NCBI RefSeq assembly: GCF_001632775.1
Contig: NZ_CP015249.1
Coordinates: forward strand, 3,824,686-3,888,685
Source: Dokdonella koreensis DS-123
GTDB lineage: Bacteria > Pseudomonadota > Gammaproteobacteria > Xanthomonadales > Rhodanobacteraceae
Length of the DNA stretch: 64,000 bases
Direction of reading: 5' to 3'
Of the stretch, positions 19,829 to 31,859 are shown piece by piece. The translations under genes were made by a program, and so were the position numbers. Every line of letters begins with the position of its first letter. Position 1 is the first letter of the stretch. The notes below the pieces were generated by a model. It saw only the letters and a program-made list of their open reading frames with translations. It searched no databases and was not told where the DNA came from.

Positions 19829-22231
19829 TCAGGACGCGGCCCCCGAAAGCGCCAGGAAATCCGGCCGGCGCAGTTCCTCGGGGACGTCGCGCTCACCGGC
19901 CAGCCGGATGACACGATCCAGGCTGCGGCGCCAGGCGGCCGGCCGGCCGAGCGCACGCAGCACGCGCAGCTCCAGCAGCGCCGCGGTGAAGCTGCGTTGC
20001 GGCAGCGGCCCCAGGGCAGCGAGCACGCCGCCGGCCCGGTCGATCGCACCGTGCGCCATCAGCCACGGCACGTAGGCCTCGGCGATCCGCTCGCGATCGA
20101 TCGGGATCGCGCCGGTGACCGCGGATGCGGCCTCGAACGCGCGGTCGGCCGCGGCGGCATCACCGGCGGCGATCGCGAGGTCGGCGTCGATCAGGTGCAG
20201 ATAGACCGTCGCATAGGCCGGTTCCGCCAACCGCCTCGCCAGCTGCGCGCGGATCGCCACTGCGGCCGGCCGGTCGCCCGGCAGCACGGCACGCGCGCGC
20301 AGCAGGTGCAGGTACGCCAGGTCGCGCCCGTCGCCGGTGGCGCAGGCGTCGGCCTCGCACAGCACGCCGAGTGCCTGATCGATTTCGCGCCGCGTCAGTC
20401 CGGATTCGCCGCGACTCCAGGCATAGCGCGCGGCGATCGAGTGAACGCGGTAGCGGTTCGGCAGCGGCCCGTCGGCGGCGCCCTGGCCACCGCGCTCGAG
20501 CAGCGGCTGGGCGTCCCGCAGGCGTCCGTTGGCGATCAGCACTTCCGCGCGCGCCAGCTCGATCGACGTGCGCAGGTGCGGCCACCGGCTGCGCTCGGCC
20601 AGCGCGGCGAGACGGCCGTCCTCGGCCAGCGCGGAGACCGGATCGGCGAGATCGAGCAGGGTGGTCGCCAGATGGACCCGCGCGACGATCTCGTCGTCGA
20701 CCGCCTGGAACAGGGCCAGGCGGTCGGCCGTGCGCTGCAGCCGCGGCAGCGCCTCCTCCACCCGCCCCTGCTGGCGCAGCGCGATGCCGAAATTGGAATC
20801 CACACGTGCCGCGTCGAGCCAGTTGCCGGCACCGGCGTGGATCTCCTGCGCGCGGGCGTAGTCGGCGAACGCCGCTTCGTAGCGCCCCTGCAACGAGGCG
20901 GCGATCGCCCGGCCGTGATAGGCGCTGCCCAGTGCCGCAGCGCCCGCATCGGCGGTCTCCAGCAGGTCGATCGCCTGCTGCGAACGCTGCAGAACCGCCT
21001 CGGTATCCCGCCGCACCAGCGCCAGGTTCGCCAGGCCGATCAGCGCACGCGCGCGCAGCACCGGCGCGTCCTGCACCGCGGCACGCTCGGCCAGTGCGGC
21101 GAAGCCGGCCTCGGCCTGCTCGAAGCGGCCGGCCCGGAACGCCATCGCGGCGAGCTGGATGTCGAGCTCGGGCGCATCCGGATGGGCATCGCGCGCGGCC
21201 ATCAGCAGGTCCGCCGCGGCATCGGGCCGGCCGCCGAGGAAGATCGCCTCGGCCTTCTTGAGCACGAAATCGAGCGCCGCGTCGCGCGCCGGAACCGGAG
21301 CTGACGGCGGCGAAGGCACCAGGCGGGCGGCGAGGCGGTCGGCCGCGTCGCGCGCGGCGTCGAGTACCTGGCCCGCCTCGGCGGCGACCTCCAGCGGCTC
21401 GGCGCCGTATACGACCGCGAGACGGACCCGCCAGCCCGCACCGGCCGGCTCGATGCGCGTGGACACGACGCGCCCCGCCGCCGCCGCGGCGGCGAGCCGG
21501 GCATGATCCGCCGGCGCCAGTTCGTCGATCGCCAGTCCGCGCGTCAGCGCCGCCGCGTTGTCGCTCGGCACCACGGCCTGCCCGGCCTCGGCCAGACGCT
21601 CGCCGACCAGGGCCATGACACCGAGCCGCAGCCAATCCTGGGCGGCGTCGGCCACCAGGATCGCCGGCAGGACCAAGTCGGGCCGGGGCATCGCCGCCGA
21701 CGCGACCACCGCCTGGGCGGCCTCGTCCGCGGGCGGCGGCGGAGCGGGCGCGGGCCGCAGCCAGGCGCCGGCGCCGATGACCAGCACCGCCGTCGCGGCC
21801 AGTCCTGCATGCACGCGCCACCTGGGCCTGGCGGTGGCGGATGCGGCCGTGTCGGCCACGGCGGAGGGCAGCGCCCGCGGCGACGCGGCGACGGTCCGGC
21901 CCGGCTCGATCCGCTGTGTCGGCGCGACCCATTGATAGCCGAACCCCGGCAGCGTGCGGATCACCTCCTGCTGGTCGCCGCTGTCGTCCAGCAGGCGCCG
22001 TGCACGCACGATCAGCTGCCCGAGCAGGTTGTCGCCGGCGTCCTCGCGCCCCCAGATGACCGCGATCAGCTCGTCGCGGCCGACCGCGCGCCCGCGGTGC
22101 TCGATCAGGTGGGCGACGCAGTCGAACAGGCGGTTCGGCAGCGTGACCGCCGCACCGTCGCTGCGGACCAGGCGCCGCGTGGCGATGTCGATGCGGAAAT
22201 CGCCGAATGCGTAGACCGGGTCAGCAGACAT
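19829..22231 (-). CDS. CadC/ToxR-like transmembrane regulator with TPR sensor
   Basis: The protein has 800 residues. An OmpR/PhoB-type winged helix occupies about 1-105 (FGDFRIDIATRRLVR, LPNRLFDCVAHLIEHRGRAVGRDELI, RTLPGFGYQW). A linker and one membrane helix (about 142-158) follow, then a large periplasmic region rich in Ala/Leu/Arg helical repeats that look like tetratricopeptide repeats (for instance ALGSAYHGRAIAASLQGRYEAAF). The design matches membrane-bound transcription activators of the CadC/ToxR type. Target and signal are unknown. A near-consensus promoter places the transcript start within a base or two of the ATG, so the mRNA may be leaderless. Confidence 0.85.
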   Translation of the reverse strand: MSADPVYAFGDFRIDIATRRLVRSDGAAVTLPNRLFDCVAHLIEHRGRAVGRDELIAVIWGREDAGDNLLGQLIVRARRLLDDSGDQQEVIRTLPGFGYQWVAPTQRIEPGRTVAASPRALPSAVADTAASATARPRWRVHAGLAATAVLVIGAGAWLRPAPAPPPPADEAAQAVVASAAMPRPDLVLPAILVADAAQDWLRLGVMALVGERLAEAGQAVVPSDNAAALTRGLAIDELAPADHARLAAAAAAGRVVSTRIEPAGAGWRVRLAVVYGAEPLEVAAEAGQVLDAARDAADRLAARLVPSPPSAPVPARDAALDFVLKKAEAIFLGGRPDAAADLLMAARDAHPDAPELDIQLAAMAFRAGRFEQAEAGFAALAERAAVQDAPVLRARALIGLANLALVRRDTEAVLQRSQQAIDLLETADAGAAALGSAYHGRAIAASLQGRYEAAFADYARAQEIHAGAGNWLDAARVDSNFGIALRQQGRVEEALPRLQRTADRLALFQAVDDEIVARVHLATTLLDLADPVSALAEDGRLAALAERSRWPHLRTSIELARAEVLIANGRLRDAQPLLERGGQGAADGPLPNRYRVHSIAARYAWSRGESGLTRREIDQALGVLCEADACATGDGRDLAYLHLLRARAVLPGDRPAAVAIRAQLARRLAEPAYATVYLHLIDADLAIAAGDAAAADRAFEAASAVTGAIPIDRERIAEAYVPWLMAHGAIDRAGGVLAALGPLPQRSFTAALLELRVLRALGRPAAWRRSLDRVIRLAGERDVPEELRRPDFLALSGAAS

Positions 22232-22238
22232 GCGACGG

Positions 22239-22268
22239 TTGATACGTCGCGCGTGCGCGGAGTGTCAA
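22239..22268 (-). promoter_or_regulatory. Promoter of the CadC-like regulator, probably leaderless
   Basis: On the minus strand a perfect TTGACA (22268-22263) is followed after 17-18 bases by GTATCAA (TATCAA at 22244-22239). The predicted start of transcription is at about 22232, next to the ATG at 22231. Confidence 0.6.
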
Positions 22269-22272
22269 GCGC

Positions 22273-22305
22273 GCGGCCGGCCCGCCGGCAGGGCGGGCCG
22301 GCCGC
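22273..22305 (-). terminator. Strong hairpin after the acyl-CoA dehydrogenase gene
   Basis: A perfect 14-bp G+C inverted repeat (22273-22286 with 22292-22305) surrounds a 5-base loop, starting 4 bases after the dehydrogenase stop. There is no T-tract. It insulates the dehydrogenase from the regulator promoter that begins 5 bases further on. Confidence 0.55.
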
Positions 22306-22309
22306 GGGT

Positions 22310-23470
22310 TCAGCGCACGCCGCTTTCGTTGCGCGCGATCACCAGGCGCTGGATCTCGCTGGTACCCTCGTAGATCTCGGTGATCTTGGCATCGCGGAAA
22401 TAGCGCTCCAGCGGCATCTCCTTGGAGTAGCCCATGCCGCCGTGGATCTGGACCGCCTGGTGGGCGACGAACATCGCCGTCTCCGACGCGTAGAGCTTGG
22501 CGATCGACGCCTCGGTACTGAAGCGGCCGCCGGTGCGCGCCGCCTCGGTCTTGGCGAAGGCCGCGCGCAGCGTCAGCAGCGTGGCGGCGTCGAGCCGGCA
22601 CTTCATGTCGGCGATCTTGGCCTGGATCATCTGGAACGAGCCGATCGCGTGGCCGAAGGCCTTGCGCTCGCGCACGTAGACCAGGCTCGCCTCGTAGGCG
22701 GCGCGCGCGATGCCGACCGCCTGCGAGGCGATGCCGATGCGGCCGGCGTCGAGCACGCCCATCGCGATGCCGAAGCCCTTGCCTTCCTTGCCGAGCAGGT
22801 CGGCGGCCGGGCAGACGTACTCGTTGAGCTCGATCTCGCAGGTGGCCGACGCGCGGATGCCGAGCTTGGGCTCGGTCTTGCCGGCGTGGAAGCCCGGCCG
22901 GCCGGTGTCGATGATGAAGGCCGACACGCCCTTGGCGCCGATCCCCGGCGTGGTGATCGCGAACAGCACGATGTACTTGGCCACCGGGCCGGACGTGATC
23001 CAGCTCTTCTTGCCGTTGATGACCCAGTCGCCGTTCGCGTTGCGCGCCGCTCGGGTGTGCATGTTCGAGGCATCCGAGCCCGACTGCGGCTCGGTCAGCG
23101 CATAGGCGCCGATCGCCTCGCCGGAGGCGATCGCGCGCACGTACTTCTGCTTCTGCTCCTCGCTGCCGTAGCTCAGGATGCCGTTGCAGAACAGCGAATT
23201 GTTGACCGACATGATCGTGGAATGGGCGGCATCGGCCTCGGCGATCTCCATCATCGCCAGCGCATAGGCCACCGTGTCCATGCCGGCGCCGCCGTACTCG
23301 GGCGCCACCTCGATGCCCATCAGGCCGAGCTGGCCCATCTCGCGGATCGTCTCGAGGGGGAACTCGCCACTGCGGTCGAAGGCCGCCGCGATCGGCGCGA
23401 TGCGCTTCTGCGCGAACTCGCGTGCGATGGACTGGATCGAAAGCTGGTCTTCGCTGAAACGAAAATCCAT
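22310..23470 (-). CDS. Acyl-CoA dehydrogenase
   Basis: This 386-residue flavoprotein has the short/branched-chain acyl-CoA dehydrogenase layout. Signature 1 reads AYALTEPQSGSDAS, the FAD contact region reads WITSGPVA, and signature 2 reads QIHGGMGYSKEMPLERYFRDAKI. The catalytic base is Glu368 in IYEGTSEIQR, the butyryl-CoA-dehydrogenase position. It introduces the alpha-beta double bond in acyl-CoA degradation and passes electrons to ETF. No other beta-oxidation gene is adjacent, so chain-length preference cannot be deduced. It is divergent from the methionine operon. Confidence 0.93.
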   Translation of the reverse strand: MDFRFSEDQLSIQSIAREFAQKRIAPIAAAFDRSGEFPLETIREMGQLGLMGIEVAPEYGGAGMDTVAYALAMMEIAEADAAHSTIMSVNNSLFCNGILSYGSEEQKQKYVRAIASGEAIGAYALTEPQSGSDASNMHTRAARNANGDWVINGKKSWITSGPVAKYIVLFAITTPGIGAKGVSAFIIDTGRPGFHAGKTEPKLGIRASATCEIELNEYVCPAADLLGKEGKGFGIAMGVLDAGRIGIASQAVGIARAAYEASLVYVRERKAFGHAIGSFQMIQAKIADMKCRLDAATLLTLRAAFAKTEAARTGGRFSTEASIAKLYASETAMFVAHQAVQIHGGMGYSKEMPLERYFRDAKITEIYEGTSEIQRLVIARNESGVR

Positions 23471-23607
23471 GGGGACGCCCTGGAAAAAAGGACGCGAATT
23501 CTAGCGCGCAGGGCCCGTCCGGCCTAATGCACCGCAATATCCGCCGGATCGCGGTCCGCGCGCCGCCGCCGCCGTGACACCTGGCGCGCCGCGGCGGTGC
23601 AGGTGCA

Positions 23608-23636
23608 TTGACGCCGCCGGGCGCGCCCGATAGGCT
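23608..23636 (+). promoter_or_regulatory. Promoter of the methionine operon
   Basis: TTGACG (23608-23613), a 17-base spacer, then TAGGCT (23631-23636). Predicted transcription begins near 23643, inside the inverted repeat described next, giving a leader of about 28 bases. Confidence 0.55.
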
Positions 23637-23641
23637 GATCC

Positions 23642-23657
23642 ATCTTTCAATCAAGAT
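23642..23657 (+). promoter_or_regulatory. Candidate ArsR-type operator over the transcription start
   Basis: ATCTT TCAATC AAGAT is a 5-bp inverted repeat with a 6-base spacer. It directly follows the -10 box, an ideal place for an ArsR-family repressor to act on its own operon. Confidence 0.45.
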
Positions 23658-23670
23658 AAAGGGATAAACC

Positions 23671-24600
23671 TTGGACCTGGCCGCGACCTCGGCCCTGCTG
23701 CGGCTGCTGTCGGACGCGACCCGCGTGCGGCTGCTGGCGCTGCTGGAGCGCGAGGAACTGACCGTCGCGGAGCTGTCCGCCGTGCTGCGGCTGGCGCAGC
23801 CACGCGTGTCCACGCACCTGGCCAAGCTCAAGGAGGCCGACCTGGTCCGCGACCGGCGCGCCGGCGTGTCGTCCTACTACCGGTTCAACGGCGAGCTCGA
23901 CGCACGTGCCAGCGCGCTGCTGCACGCGCTGCGCGCGAACATCGACGATGCCCTGCTGCGCGAGGACGAGCGCCGGCTGCCGTCGGTGCTGGCGCAGCGC
24001 GCCCGCGCCGAGGGATGGGCCGACACCGTGGCCGGCGACATGGAACGCCACTACTCGCCCGGACGCACCTGGGAGACGCTGGCGCGCTCGATGACGCGAC
24101 TGGTCGACCCGGGCGACGTGCTCGACATCGCCTCCGGCGACGGCGTGCTCGCCGAACTGCTGGCGCCGCGCGCGCGCTCGATCGTCTGCGTGGACGCCAG
24201 CCCGCGCGTGGTCGCCGCCGCGCGCGCGCGGCTGGCGCCGTTCGGCAACGTCGAGGTCCTCGACGGCGACATGCACGCGCTCGACCTCGGCGAGCGGCGC
24301 TTCGACCTCGTCCTGCTGATGCACGCGCTGACCTACAGCGAGCGCCCGGCGGCCGTCGTCACCGAGGCGGCGCGGCTGCTGCGGCCCGGCGGCCGCCTGC
24401 TGGCGGCGACGCTGGCGCGCCATGCCCACCGTACCGCGGTCGAGCCGTTCGACCACCGCAACCTCGGCTTCAAGCCCGACGACCTGCGCGGCTTCGCCAC
24501 CGCCGCCGGCCTCAGCGTCCTGGCCTGCGAGCGCATCACGCGCGAGAGCAAGGCGCCGCATTTCGAAGTGATTTCCCTGCTGGCATGCAAAGACCGATGA
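23671..24600 (+). CDS. ArsR-family regulator fused to SAM-dependent methyltransferase
   Basis: The protein has 309 residues. A winged helix (about 1-95) contains [20 protein letters not shown] and the recognition helix [20 protein letters not shown] class I methyltransferase domain follows, with motif [16 protein letters not shown] and acidic motif II VCVDAS. No metal-site CxC is present, so arsenic sensing is unlikely. Its place as first gene of a methionine synthase operon, with a dyad over the promoter, suggests autoregulation by S-adenosylmethionine or S-adenosylhomocysteine, the role known for SahR-type ArsR proteins. The start is TTG, with AAAGGGA six bases before it. No ATG occurs in frame until residue 127. 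Confidence 0.85.
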   Translation: MDLAATSALLRLLSDATRVRLLALLEREELTVAELSAVLRLAQPRVSTHLAKLKEADLVRDRRAGVSSYYRFNGELDARASALLHALRANIDDALLREDERRLPSVLAQRARAEGWADTVAGDMERHYSPGRTWETLARSMTRLVDPGDVLDIASGDGVLAELLAPRARSIVCVDASPRVVAAARARLAPFGNVEVLDGDMHALDLGERRFDLVLLMHALTYSERPAAVVTEAARLLRPGGRLLAATLARHAHRTAVEPFDHRNLGFKPDDLRGFATAAGLSVLACERITRESKAPHFEVISLLACKDR

Positions 24601-25682
24601 ACGCACGCACCCTGCCCTGGCTGCATCCAACGCGCGTCGCCGCGCTCGAAGCCGCGCTGGCACGCCGCATCCTGATCATCGACGGTGCGATGGGGACGAT
24701 GATCCAGGGCTGGAAGCTCGACGAGCCCGATTACCGCGGCGAGCGCTTCGCCGACGGCTACGACAGCCGCCACGTGCACGGTCCGCAGTGCGGCCACGAC
24801 CTCAAGGGCAACAACGACCTGCTGCTGCTGACGCGCCCGGACGTGATCGCCGCGGTGCACACCGCCTACCTGGAGGCCGGCGCCGACCTGGTCGAGACCA
24901 ACACCTTCAACGCCACCTCCGTCAGCCAGGCCGACTATCACCTCGAGCACCTGGTCTACGAGCTCAACAAGGAAGGCGCGCGACTGGCACGCGCCTGCTG
25001 CGACGCGATCGAAGCCACCACGCCGGACCGGCCGCGCTTCGTGATCGGCGTGCTCGGGCCGACCAGCCGCACCGCCTCGATCAGCCCCGACGTCAACGAC
25101 CCGGGCTTTCGCAACACCAGCTTCGACGAGCTGCGCTCGGCCTACCGCGAAGCGACCGACGGCCTGATCGACGGCGGCGCCGACACGATCATGGTCGAGA
25201 CGATCTTCGACACCCTGAACGCCAAGGCCGCCCTGTTCGCGATCGAGGAAGCCTTCGACGCGCGCGGCGGGCGCCTGCCGATCATGATCTCCGGCACCAT
25301 CACGGACCGGTCCGGCCGCACGCTGTCGGGCCAGACCGCCGAGGCGTTCTACGCCTCGATGGCGCACAGCCGGCCGCTGTCGATCGGCCTCAACTGCGCG
25401 CTCGGCGCCGCCGACATGCGCGAGCACGTGGAAACGCTGGCACGCGTCGCCACCGGCTACGTCAGCGCGCACCCGAACGCCGGCCTGCCGAACGCCTTCG
25501 GCGAGTACGACGAGACACCCGAGGAAATGGCCGCCACGCTGCGCGAGTTCGCCGAGTCGGGCCTGCTGAACCTGGTCGGCGGCTGCTGCGGCACCACGCC
25601 GGCGCACATCCGCGCGATCGCCGAGGTGGTGCACGGCCTGCCGCCGCGCCGGCTGCCGGGCGCACTGCAGGAGGCCGCATGA
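24597..25682 (+). CDS. metH: Methionine synthase, homocysteine-binding module (split MetH)
   Basis: The 361-residue protein equals the N-terminal domain of cobalamin-dependent methionine synthase. [11 protein letters not shown] opens the barrel. The zinc ligands that activate homocysteine are Cys267 (LNCALG) and Cys330/Cys331 (GGCCGTT), with the same 63-residue spacing as in E. coli MetH. It lacks the folate, B12 and reactivation modules, which are encoded separately at 26278-29016. Both polypeptides must associate to transfer methyl from methyltetrahydrofolate to homocysteine. Its ATG overlaps the stop of the ArsR fusion. An ATG four codons earlier is also possible. Confidence 0.94.
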   Translation: MNARTLPWLHPTRVAALEAALARRILIIDGAMGTMIQGWKLDEPDYRGERFADGYDSRHVHGPQCGHDLKGNNDLLLLTRPDVIAAVHTAYLEAGADLVETNTFNATSVSQADYHLEHLVYELNKEGARLARACCDAIEATTPDRPRFVIGVLGPTSRTASISPDVNDPGFRNTSFDELRSAYREATDGLIDGGADTIMVETIFDTLNAKAALFAIEEAFDARGGRLPIMISGTITDRSGRTLSGQTAEAFYASMAHSRPLSIGLNCALGAADMREHVETLARVATGYVSAHPNAGLPNAFGEYDETPEEMAATLREFAESGLLNLVGGCCGTTPAHIRAIAEVVHGLPPRRLPGALQEAA

Positions 25683-26277
25683 AGATCCTGCTGGTCGGCG
25701 CCAGCGGCACGCTGGGCCGTGCCGTTGCGGCCAACCTCGGCGAGCGGCACGCGGTGATCGGTGCCGGCCGCAGCAGCGGCGACCACCGCGTCGACCTGCG
25801 CGACGAGGCCAGCGTGCGCGCCCTGTTCGACGCGACCGGCCCGCTCGACGCGATCGTCGCCACCACCGGCAGCGTGCACTTCGGACCGCTCGCCGGCATG
25901 ACCGCGGCGCAGTTCGACCAGGGCCTGCAGGACAAGCTGCTGGGCCAGGTGCGGCTGGTGCTGATCGGCCAGCACCACCTGCGTGACGCCGGCTCGATCA
26001 CGCTGACGACCGGCATCCTGGCCGACCAGCCGATCCGCCTGGGCGCCAACGCGACGGCCGTCAACGCGGCCATCGAGGGCTTCGCGCGCGCCGCCGCCTG
26101 CGAGCTGCCGCGCGGCCTGCGCATCAACGTCGTCAGTCCCAGCGTGCTGGCCGAGGCCTGGGACGCCTATCGCGACTTCTTCCCCGGCTTCGAGGCCGTG
26201 CCCGCCGCACGCGCCGCCCTGGCCTACCAGCGCAGCGTCGAAGGCGTGCAGACCGGCCAGGTCTACAAGGTCTGGTA

Positions 26278-26278
<1 letters not shown>
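25679..26278 (+). CDS. SDR-fold protein inserted between the two metH genes, catalytic residues lost
   Basis: This 199-residue Rossmann protein has the SDR nucleotide motif GASGTLG near residues 8-14 and the general SDR order. The catalytic YxxxK is replaced: the segment aligned with YSASKAAVEGF reads [11 protein letters not shown], giving Ala for Tyr and Asn for Lys. The expected catalytic Ser region reads ITLTTGI. It may bind a dinucleotide without reducing anything, or use a different mechanism. It overlaps both metH genes (ATGA before, TAATG after), so it is made in step with them. A role in MetH assembly or redox reactivation is possible but is only inferred from position. Confidence 0.8.
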
Positions 26279-29016
<2,738 letters not shown>

Positions 29017-29185
29017 CCGGATACCCGGCCGGGCCACGCAATGGCGTGCCGGCAGCGTGCGCGGCGCCGATCATGCCGTCATCGCCGTCGCCGGCATTTC
29101 GCCGATGACCCGTCCCGCCCGGGAACTGGGCGACCCTCGGCGAGGACTAACCGCCGTCGCAAACGCACACGAAGGAACGGACATC

Positions 29186-29635
29186 ATGCTCCATCATGCA
29201 TTCGGCTGGATCGCGGGCCTGGCGTTCGCCGGCAACGTGCTCGCACAGGTACCGGACAACCTCGATCTTGCGTTCAAGATCAGCATCGACGGCCGCCTCG
29301 TCGGCGAACCCCGTCTCGTCGTCGCCCCCGGCGTGCCGGCACAGTCCGCCGTGCGCGGCGGTGGCGGCGGCGACTACCGGCTGGATGTCCGGGCCGACCC
29401 GGTCGCCGGTGCCGACCCGGCGAGCGTCGTCATCGCCGCCACGCTCTACGATTTTGTCGACGGCACCTGGCGACAGGTTGCCGAACCGACGTTGCAGGTC
29501 GCGCTCGACGGCCGACCGGCGTCGATCCGTGTCGGCGACCCGGAACGCAACGCCGCGCGCTACGCGATCGAGGTCTCGGCAACGCCCGTTCCAGCCATTC
29601 CAAGCAAGGCGAATCCCGACGACGCCGGCCGCTAG
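29186..29635 (+). CDS. Small secreted or periplasmic protein of unknown function
   Basis: The protein has 149 residues. A signal peptide (MLHHAFGWIAGLAFAGNVLAQ) precedes a beta-rich domain starting LDLAFKISIDGRLVGEPRLVV. The N-terminal strand pattern resembles secretin-associated or TonB-independent periplasmic proteins that begin 'lkv.isidG', but no family can be assigned with confidence. AAGGAA lies about 10 bases before the ATG. It stands alone between the metH operon and the oppositely directed TPM genes. Confidence 0.6.
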   Translation: MLHHAFGWIAGLAFAGNVLAQVPDNLDLAFKISIDGRLVGEPRLVVAPGVPAQSAVRGGGGGDYRLDVRADPVAGADPASVVIAATLYDFVDGTWRQVAEPTLQVALDGRPASIRVGDPERNAARYAIEVSATPVPAIPSKANPDDAGR

Positions 29636-29715
29636 CCTCGCCGCGCGGCCACACGCCATCAAGGCCTCCGGCGCGCGCTATCGACGCCGGCCGTGCAGGG
29701 TGCCCGGCGGCGCAG

Positions 29716-30204
29716 CTACAGGATCACCGGCCGGTCCGGCAGTTCGTCGGGGTTGTCGCGGCGGTCGGCCGGGAAGTGCAGGGCCAGCACGGTGTTGGCC
29801 TCTTCCACCGCGGCGACCGCGCCGGCCTGGAACTGGCCGGCCGTGAAGCGCTGGCGCAGCCGCTCGCAGACGCCCTGCCAGTACGCATCGTCGATGCGCG
29901 CGGCGATGCCGCGATCGGCGACGATCTCGATGGCGTGCTCGGCCAGCAGCACGTAGATCAACACGCCGGTGTTCTCGCGCGTATCCCAGACACGCAGGTG
30001 CGCGAACACGTCCGCGGCGCGCTCGCGCACGCTCCGGCGCGCCAGCGCGAGCCGCCACGGCAAGGCACCCTCGACGGCGAAACAGACCTCGCCGCGATGC
30101 CGGCGCTCGCCGGCGGCGACCGCGTGCTGGATCGCATCGAGCGTCGCCGGCGGGAAATGGCGGGCGGCCGGATCGCCTGCGAACAGATGCCGTAGCCAAC
30201 GCAT
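29716..30204 (-). CDS. TPM-domain protein, short form
   Basis: The protein has 162 residues, with a TPM (formerly DUF477, TLP18.3/Psb32) fold containing FAHLRVWDTRENTGVLIYVLLAEHAIE and the later AYWQGVCERL. It has no signal peptide and no membrane helix. Plant and bacterial TPM domains have been reported as acid phosphatases, but most bacterial members are uncharacterised. It is the third gene of a lemA-TPM-TPM run, 10 bases after the longer TPM gene. The ATG at 30204 has GGTGAGG at proper spacing. The one at 30210 would be too close to it. Confidence 0.82.
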   Translation of the reverse strand: MRWLRHLFAGDPAARHFPPATLDAIQHAVAAGERRHRGEVCFAVEGALPWRLALARRSVRERAADVFAHLRVWDTRENTGVLIYVLLAEHAIEIVADRGIAARIDDAYWQGVCERLRQRFTAGQFQAGAVAAVEEANTVLALHFPADRRDNPDELPDRPVIL

Positions 30205-30214
30205 GCTCATGCCC

Positions 30215-31129
30215 TCACCAGCTGCCCGAGGCACCGCCGCCGGCGGAGATGCCGCCACCGCCGCTGAAACCGCCGCCACCACCGCCACCACCGCCACCGC
30301 CCCAGCCGCCACCACCGCCGAAGCCGCCACCACCACCCCAGCCCCCCCAGCCGCCGCCGTTGGCGAAGCCGCCACCGCCGCCGCCACCGATGAAGCCGAT
30401 CAGCGCGCCGACCAGGCCGAGCCCGAGGCCGATCGGCACCAGGCCGCTGATCAGCCAGGCGACGCCACCGGCGGCCAGGCCGGCCAGCCCGGCGCGCGGC
30501 GTGGGCTTGAGGCGCCCGAACAGGCTGCGCGCCCACACGGCGGCGATGAAGCCGAACAGCAGCGCGCTGCCGAAATCGCCGGCCGGGCGGCGCTCGCGGC
30601 CGCCGCTCCACGGTTCCGGCAGGGGCTCGCCGTCGACCAGCTTGGTCAGCGCACCGACCGCATCGCGAATGCCGCCGTAGAAGTCGCCCTCGCGAAAACG
30701 CGGGGTGATGTACTCGCGGATGATCCGCGCCGACGCCGCGTCGGGGATCGCGCCTTCCAGGCCGCGCGCCACCTCGATGCGCACGCGACGATCGTTCTTG
30801 GCCACGATCAGCACCGCACCGTCGTCGACGCCCTGGCGGCCGAGCTTCCATTGGTCGTAGACGCGGATGGCATAGGCCGCGATGTCCTCCGGTGCGGTGG
30901 TCGGCACGATCAGCACGGCCAGCTGCGCACCCTTGCGCTGCTCCAGCGCAGCCAACTCGGCCTCCAGGCCGGCGCGCTGGCCGGCGTCCAGCGTGGCGGT
31001 CAGATCGACCACCCGCCCGGCCAGCGCCGGCACCGGTTGCGGCCCGTCCTGCGCGGCCACGCCGGCGACGGCGAACAGCAGCCAGGCCAGCAGCACCGGC
31101 CGGGCCCAGGCGGCCCGCAGCGTGGCCAT
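30215..31129 (-). CDS. TPM-domain membrane protein with Gly-rich tail (YgcG-like)
   Basis: The protein has 304 residues. A signal peptide (VLLAWLLFAVAGVAAQ) leads to an extracytoplasmic TPM domain (about 38-160) with LEQRKGAQLAVLIVPTT, AYAIRVYDQWKLG and GAVLIVAKNDRRVRIEV. Two or three membrane helices follow (about 185-245), then a tail made almost wholly of Gly, Trp, Phe and Ser, ending GASGSW. This matches YgcG/TPM proteins that are routinely encoded next to LemA. The low-complexity tail explains the repetitive DNA at 30.24-30.41 kb. Confidence 0.9.
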   Translation of the reverse strand: MATLRAAWARPVLLAWLLFAVAGVAAQDGPQPVPALAGRVVDLTATLDAGQRAGLEAELAALEQRKGAQLAVLIVPTTAPEDIAAYAIRVYDQWKLGRQGVDDGAVLIVAKNDRRVRIEVARGLEGAIPDAASARIIREYITPRFREGDFYGGIRDAVGALTKLVDGEPLPEPWSGGRERRPAGDFGSALLFGFIAAVWARSLFGRLKPTPRAGLAGLAAGGVAWLISGLVPIGLGLGLVGALIGFIGGGGGGGFANGGGWGGWGGGGGFGGGGGWGGGGGGGGGGGFSGGGGISAGGGASGSW

Positions 31130-31140
31130 CGGCGTGCCCG

Positions 31141-31749
31141 TCAGTTGCCGGCGGGCGCGGGCTTGCTGAAATCGACGGCCGGCGCGGTCGAGATCGCCTT
31201 CTCGTTCTCGACCGAGAAGTTGGCCTTGGTCGCGTAGCCGAACAACTTGGCGGTGAGGTTCTGCGGGAAGCTGCGCACGTAGGTGTTGTAGTCCTGCACC
31301 GCAGCGACGTAGCGGTTGCGCGCCACCGCGATGCGGTTCTCGGTGCCTTCCAGCTGCGCCTGCAGGTTCTGGAACAGGCCATCGGCCTTGAGCTGCGGGT
31401 AGTTCTCCGAGACCGCCATCAACCGTGTCAGCGCGCTCGACAGCTCGCCCTGCGCGGCCTGGAACTTGGCCAGGATCGCCGGATCGCTCAGCATGTCCGG
31501 CGTGATCTTCAGCGTGCCGACCTGGGCGCGCGCCTGGGTCACCTGCGTGAAGACCGTCTCCTCGTGGCTGGCGTAGCCCTTGACGGTATTGACCAGGTTG
31601 GGCACCAGGTCGGCGCGCCGCTGGTACTGGTTGAGCACCTCCGACCAGGCCGCCGTCACCGCCTCGTCCTTCTGCTGGATCGCGTTGTAGCCGCAGCCGG
31701 AAAGCAACACGAGCGCCAGCCCGACCAGCACCCACCGGATCGTACGCAT
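31141..31749 (-). CDS. LemA family lipoprotein
   Basis: The protein has 202 residues. Residues 1-19 form a lipoprotein signal with lipobox LLSGC (lipidated Cys19). The LemA helical domain follows, with AWSEVLNQYQRRADLVPNLVNTVKGYA and RYVAAVQDYNTYVRSFPQN. It lies 11 bases upstream of the TPM gene, the classic lemA-ygcG arrangement. The window therefore holds two LemA systems with different partners (DUF2207 at 10.2 kb, TPM here). Confidence 0.92.
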   Translation of the reverse strand: MRTIRWVLVGLALVLLSGCGYNAIQQKDEAVTAAWSEVLNQYQRRADLVPNLVNTVKGYASHEETVFTQVTQARAQVGTLKITPDMLSDPAILAKFQAAQGELSSALTRLMAVSENYPQLKADGLFQNLQAQLEGTENRIAVARNRYVAAVQDYNTYVRSFPQNLTAKLFGYATKANFSVENEKAISTAPAVDFSKPAPAGN

Positions 31750-31859
31750 CGCACCTCTCCCGTATCGATGGCCCCGGGCGCACTCTGCGCCGCGACGGAC
31801 CGGCACGCAAGTATCGGCACGCTGGCCGGCCGCGCGCTGAACGCCCGCCGGCGGGGTGC

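Noticed and set aside
23637-23670. SAM or SAH riboswitch before the methionine operon
   Set aside because: The predicted leader is only about 28 bases, too short for any known SAM or SAH aptamer. An operator fits better.
30243-30415. Repetitive CCACCGCC-type DNA that might be a satellite or CRISPR-like array
   Set aside because: It encodes the glycine-rich tail of the TPM protein. Units are irregular and in frame with the gene, and there are no spacers.
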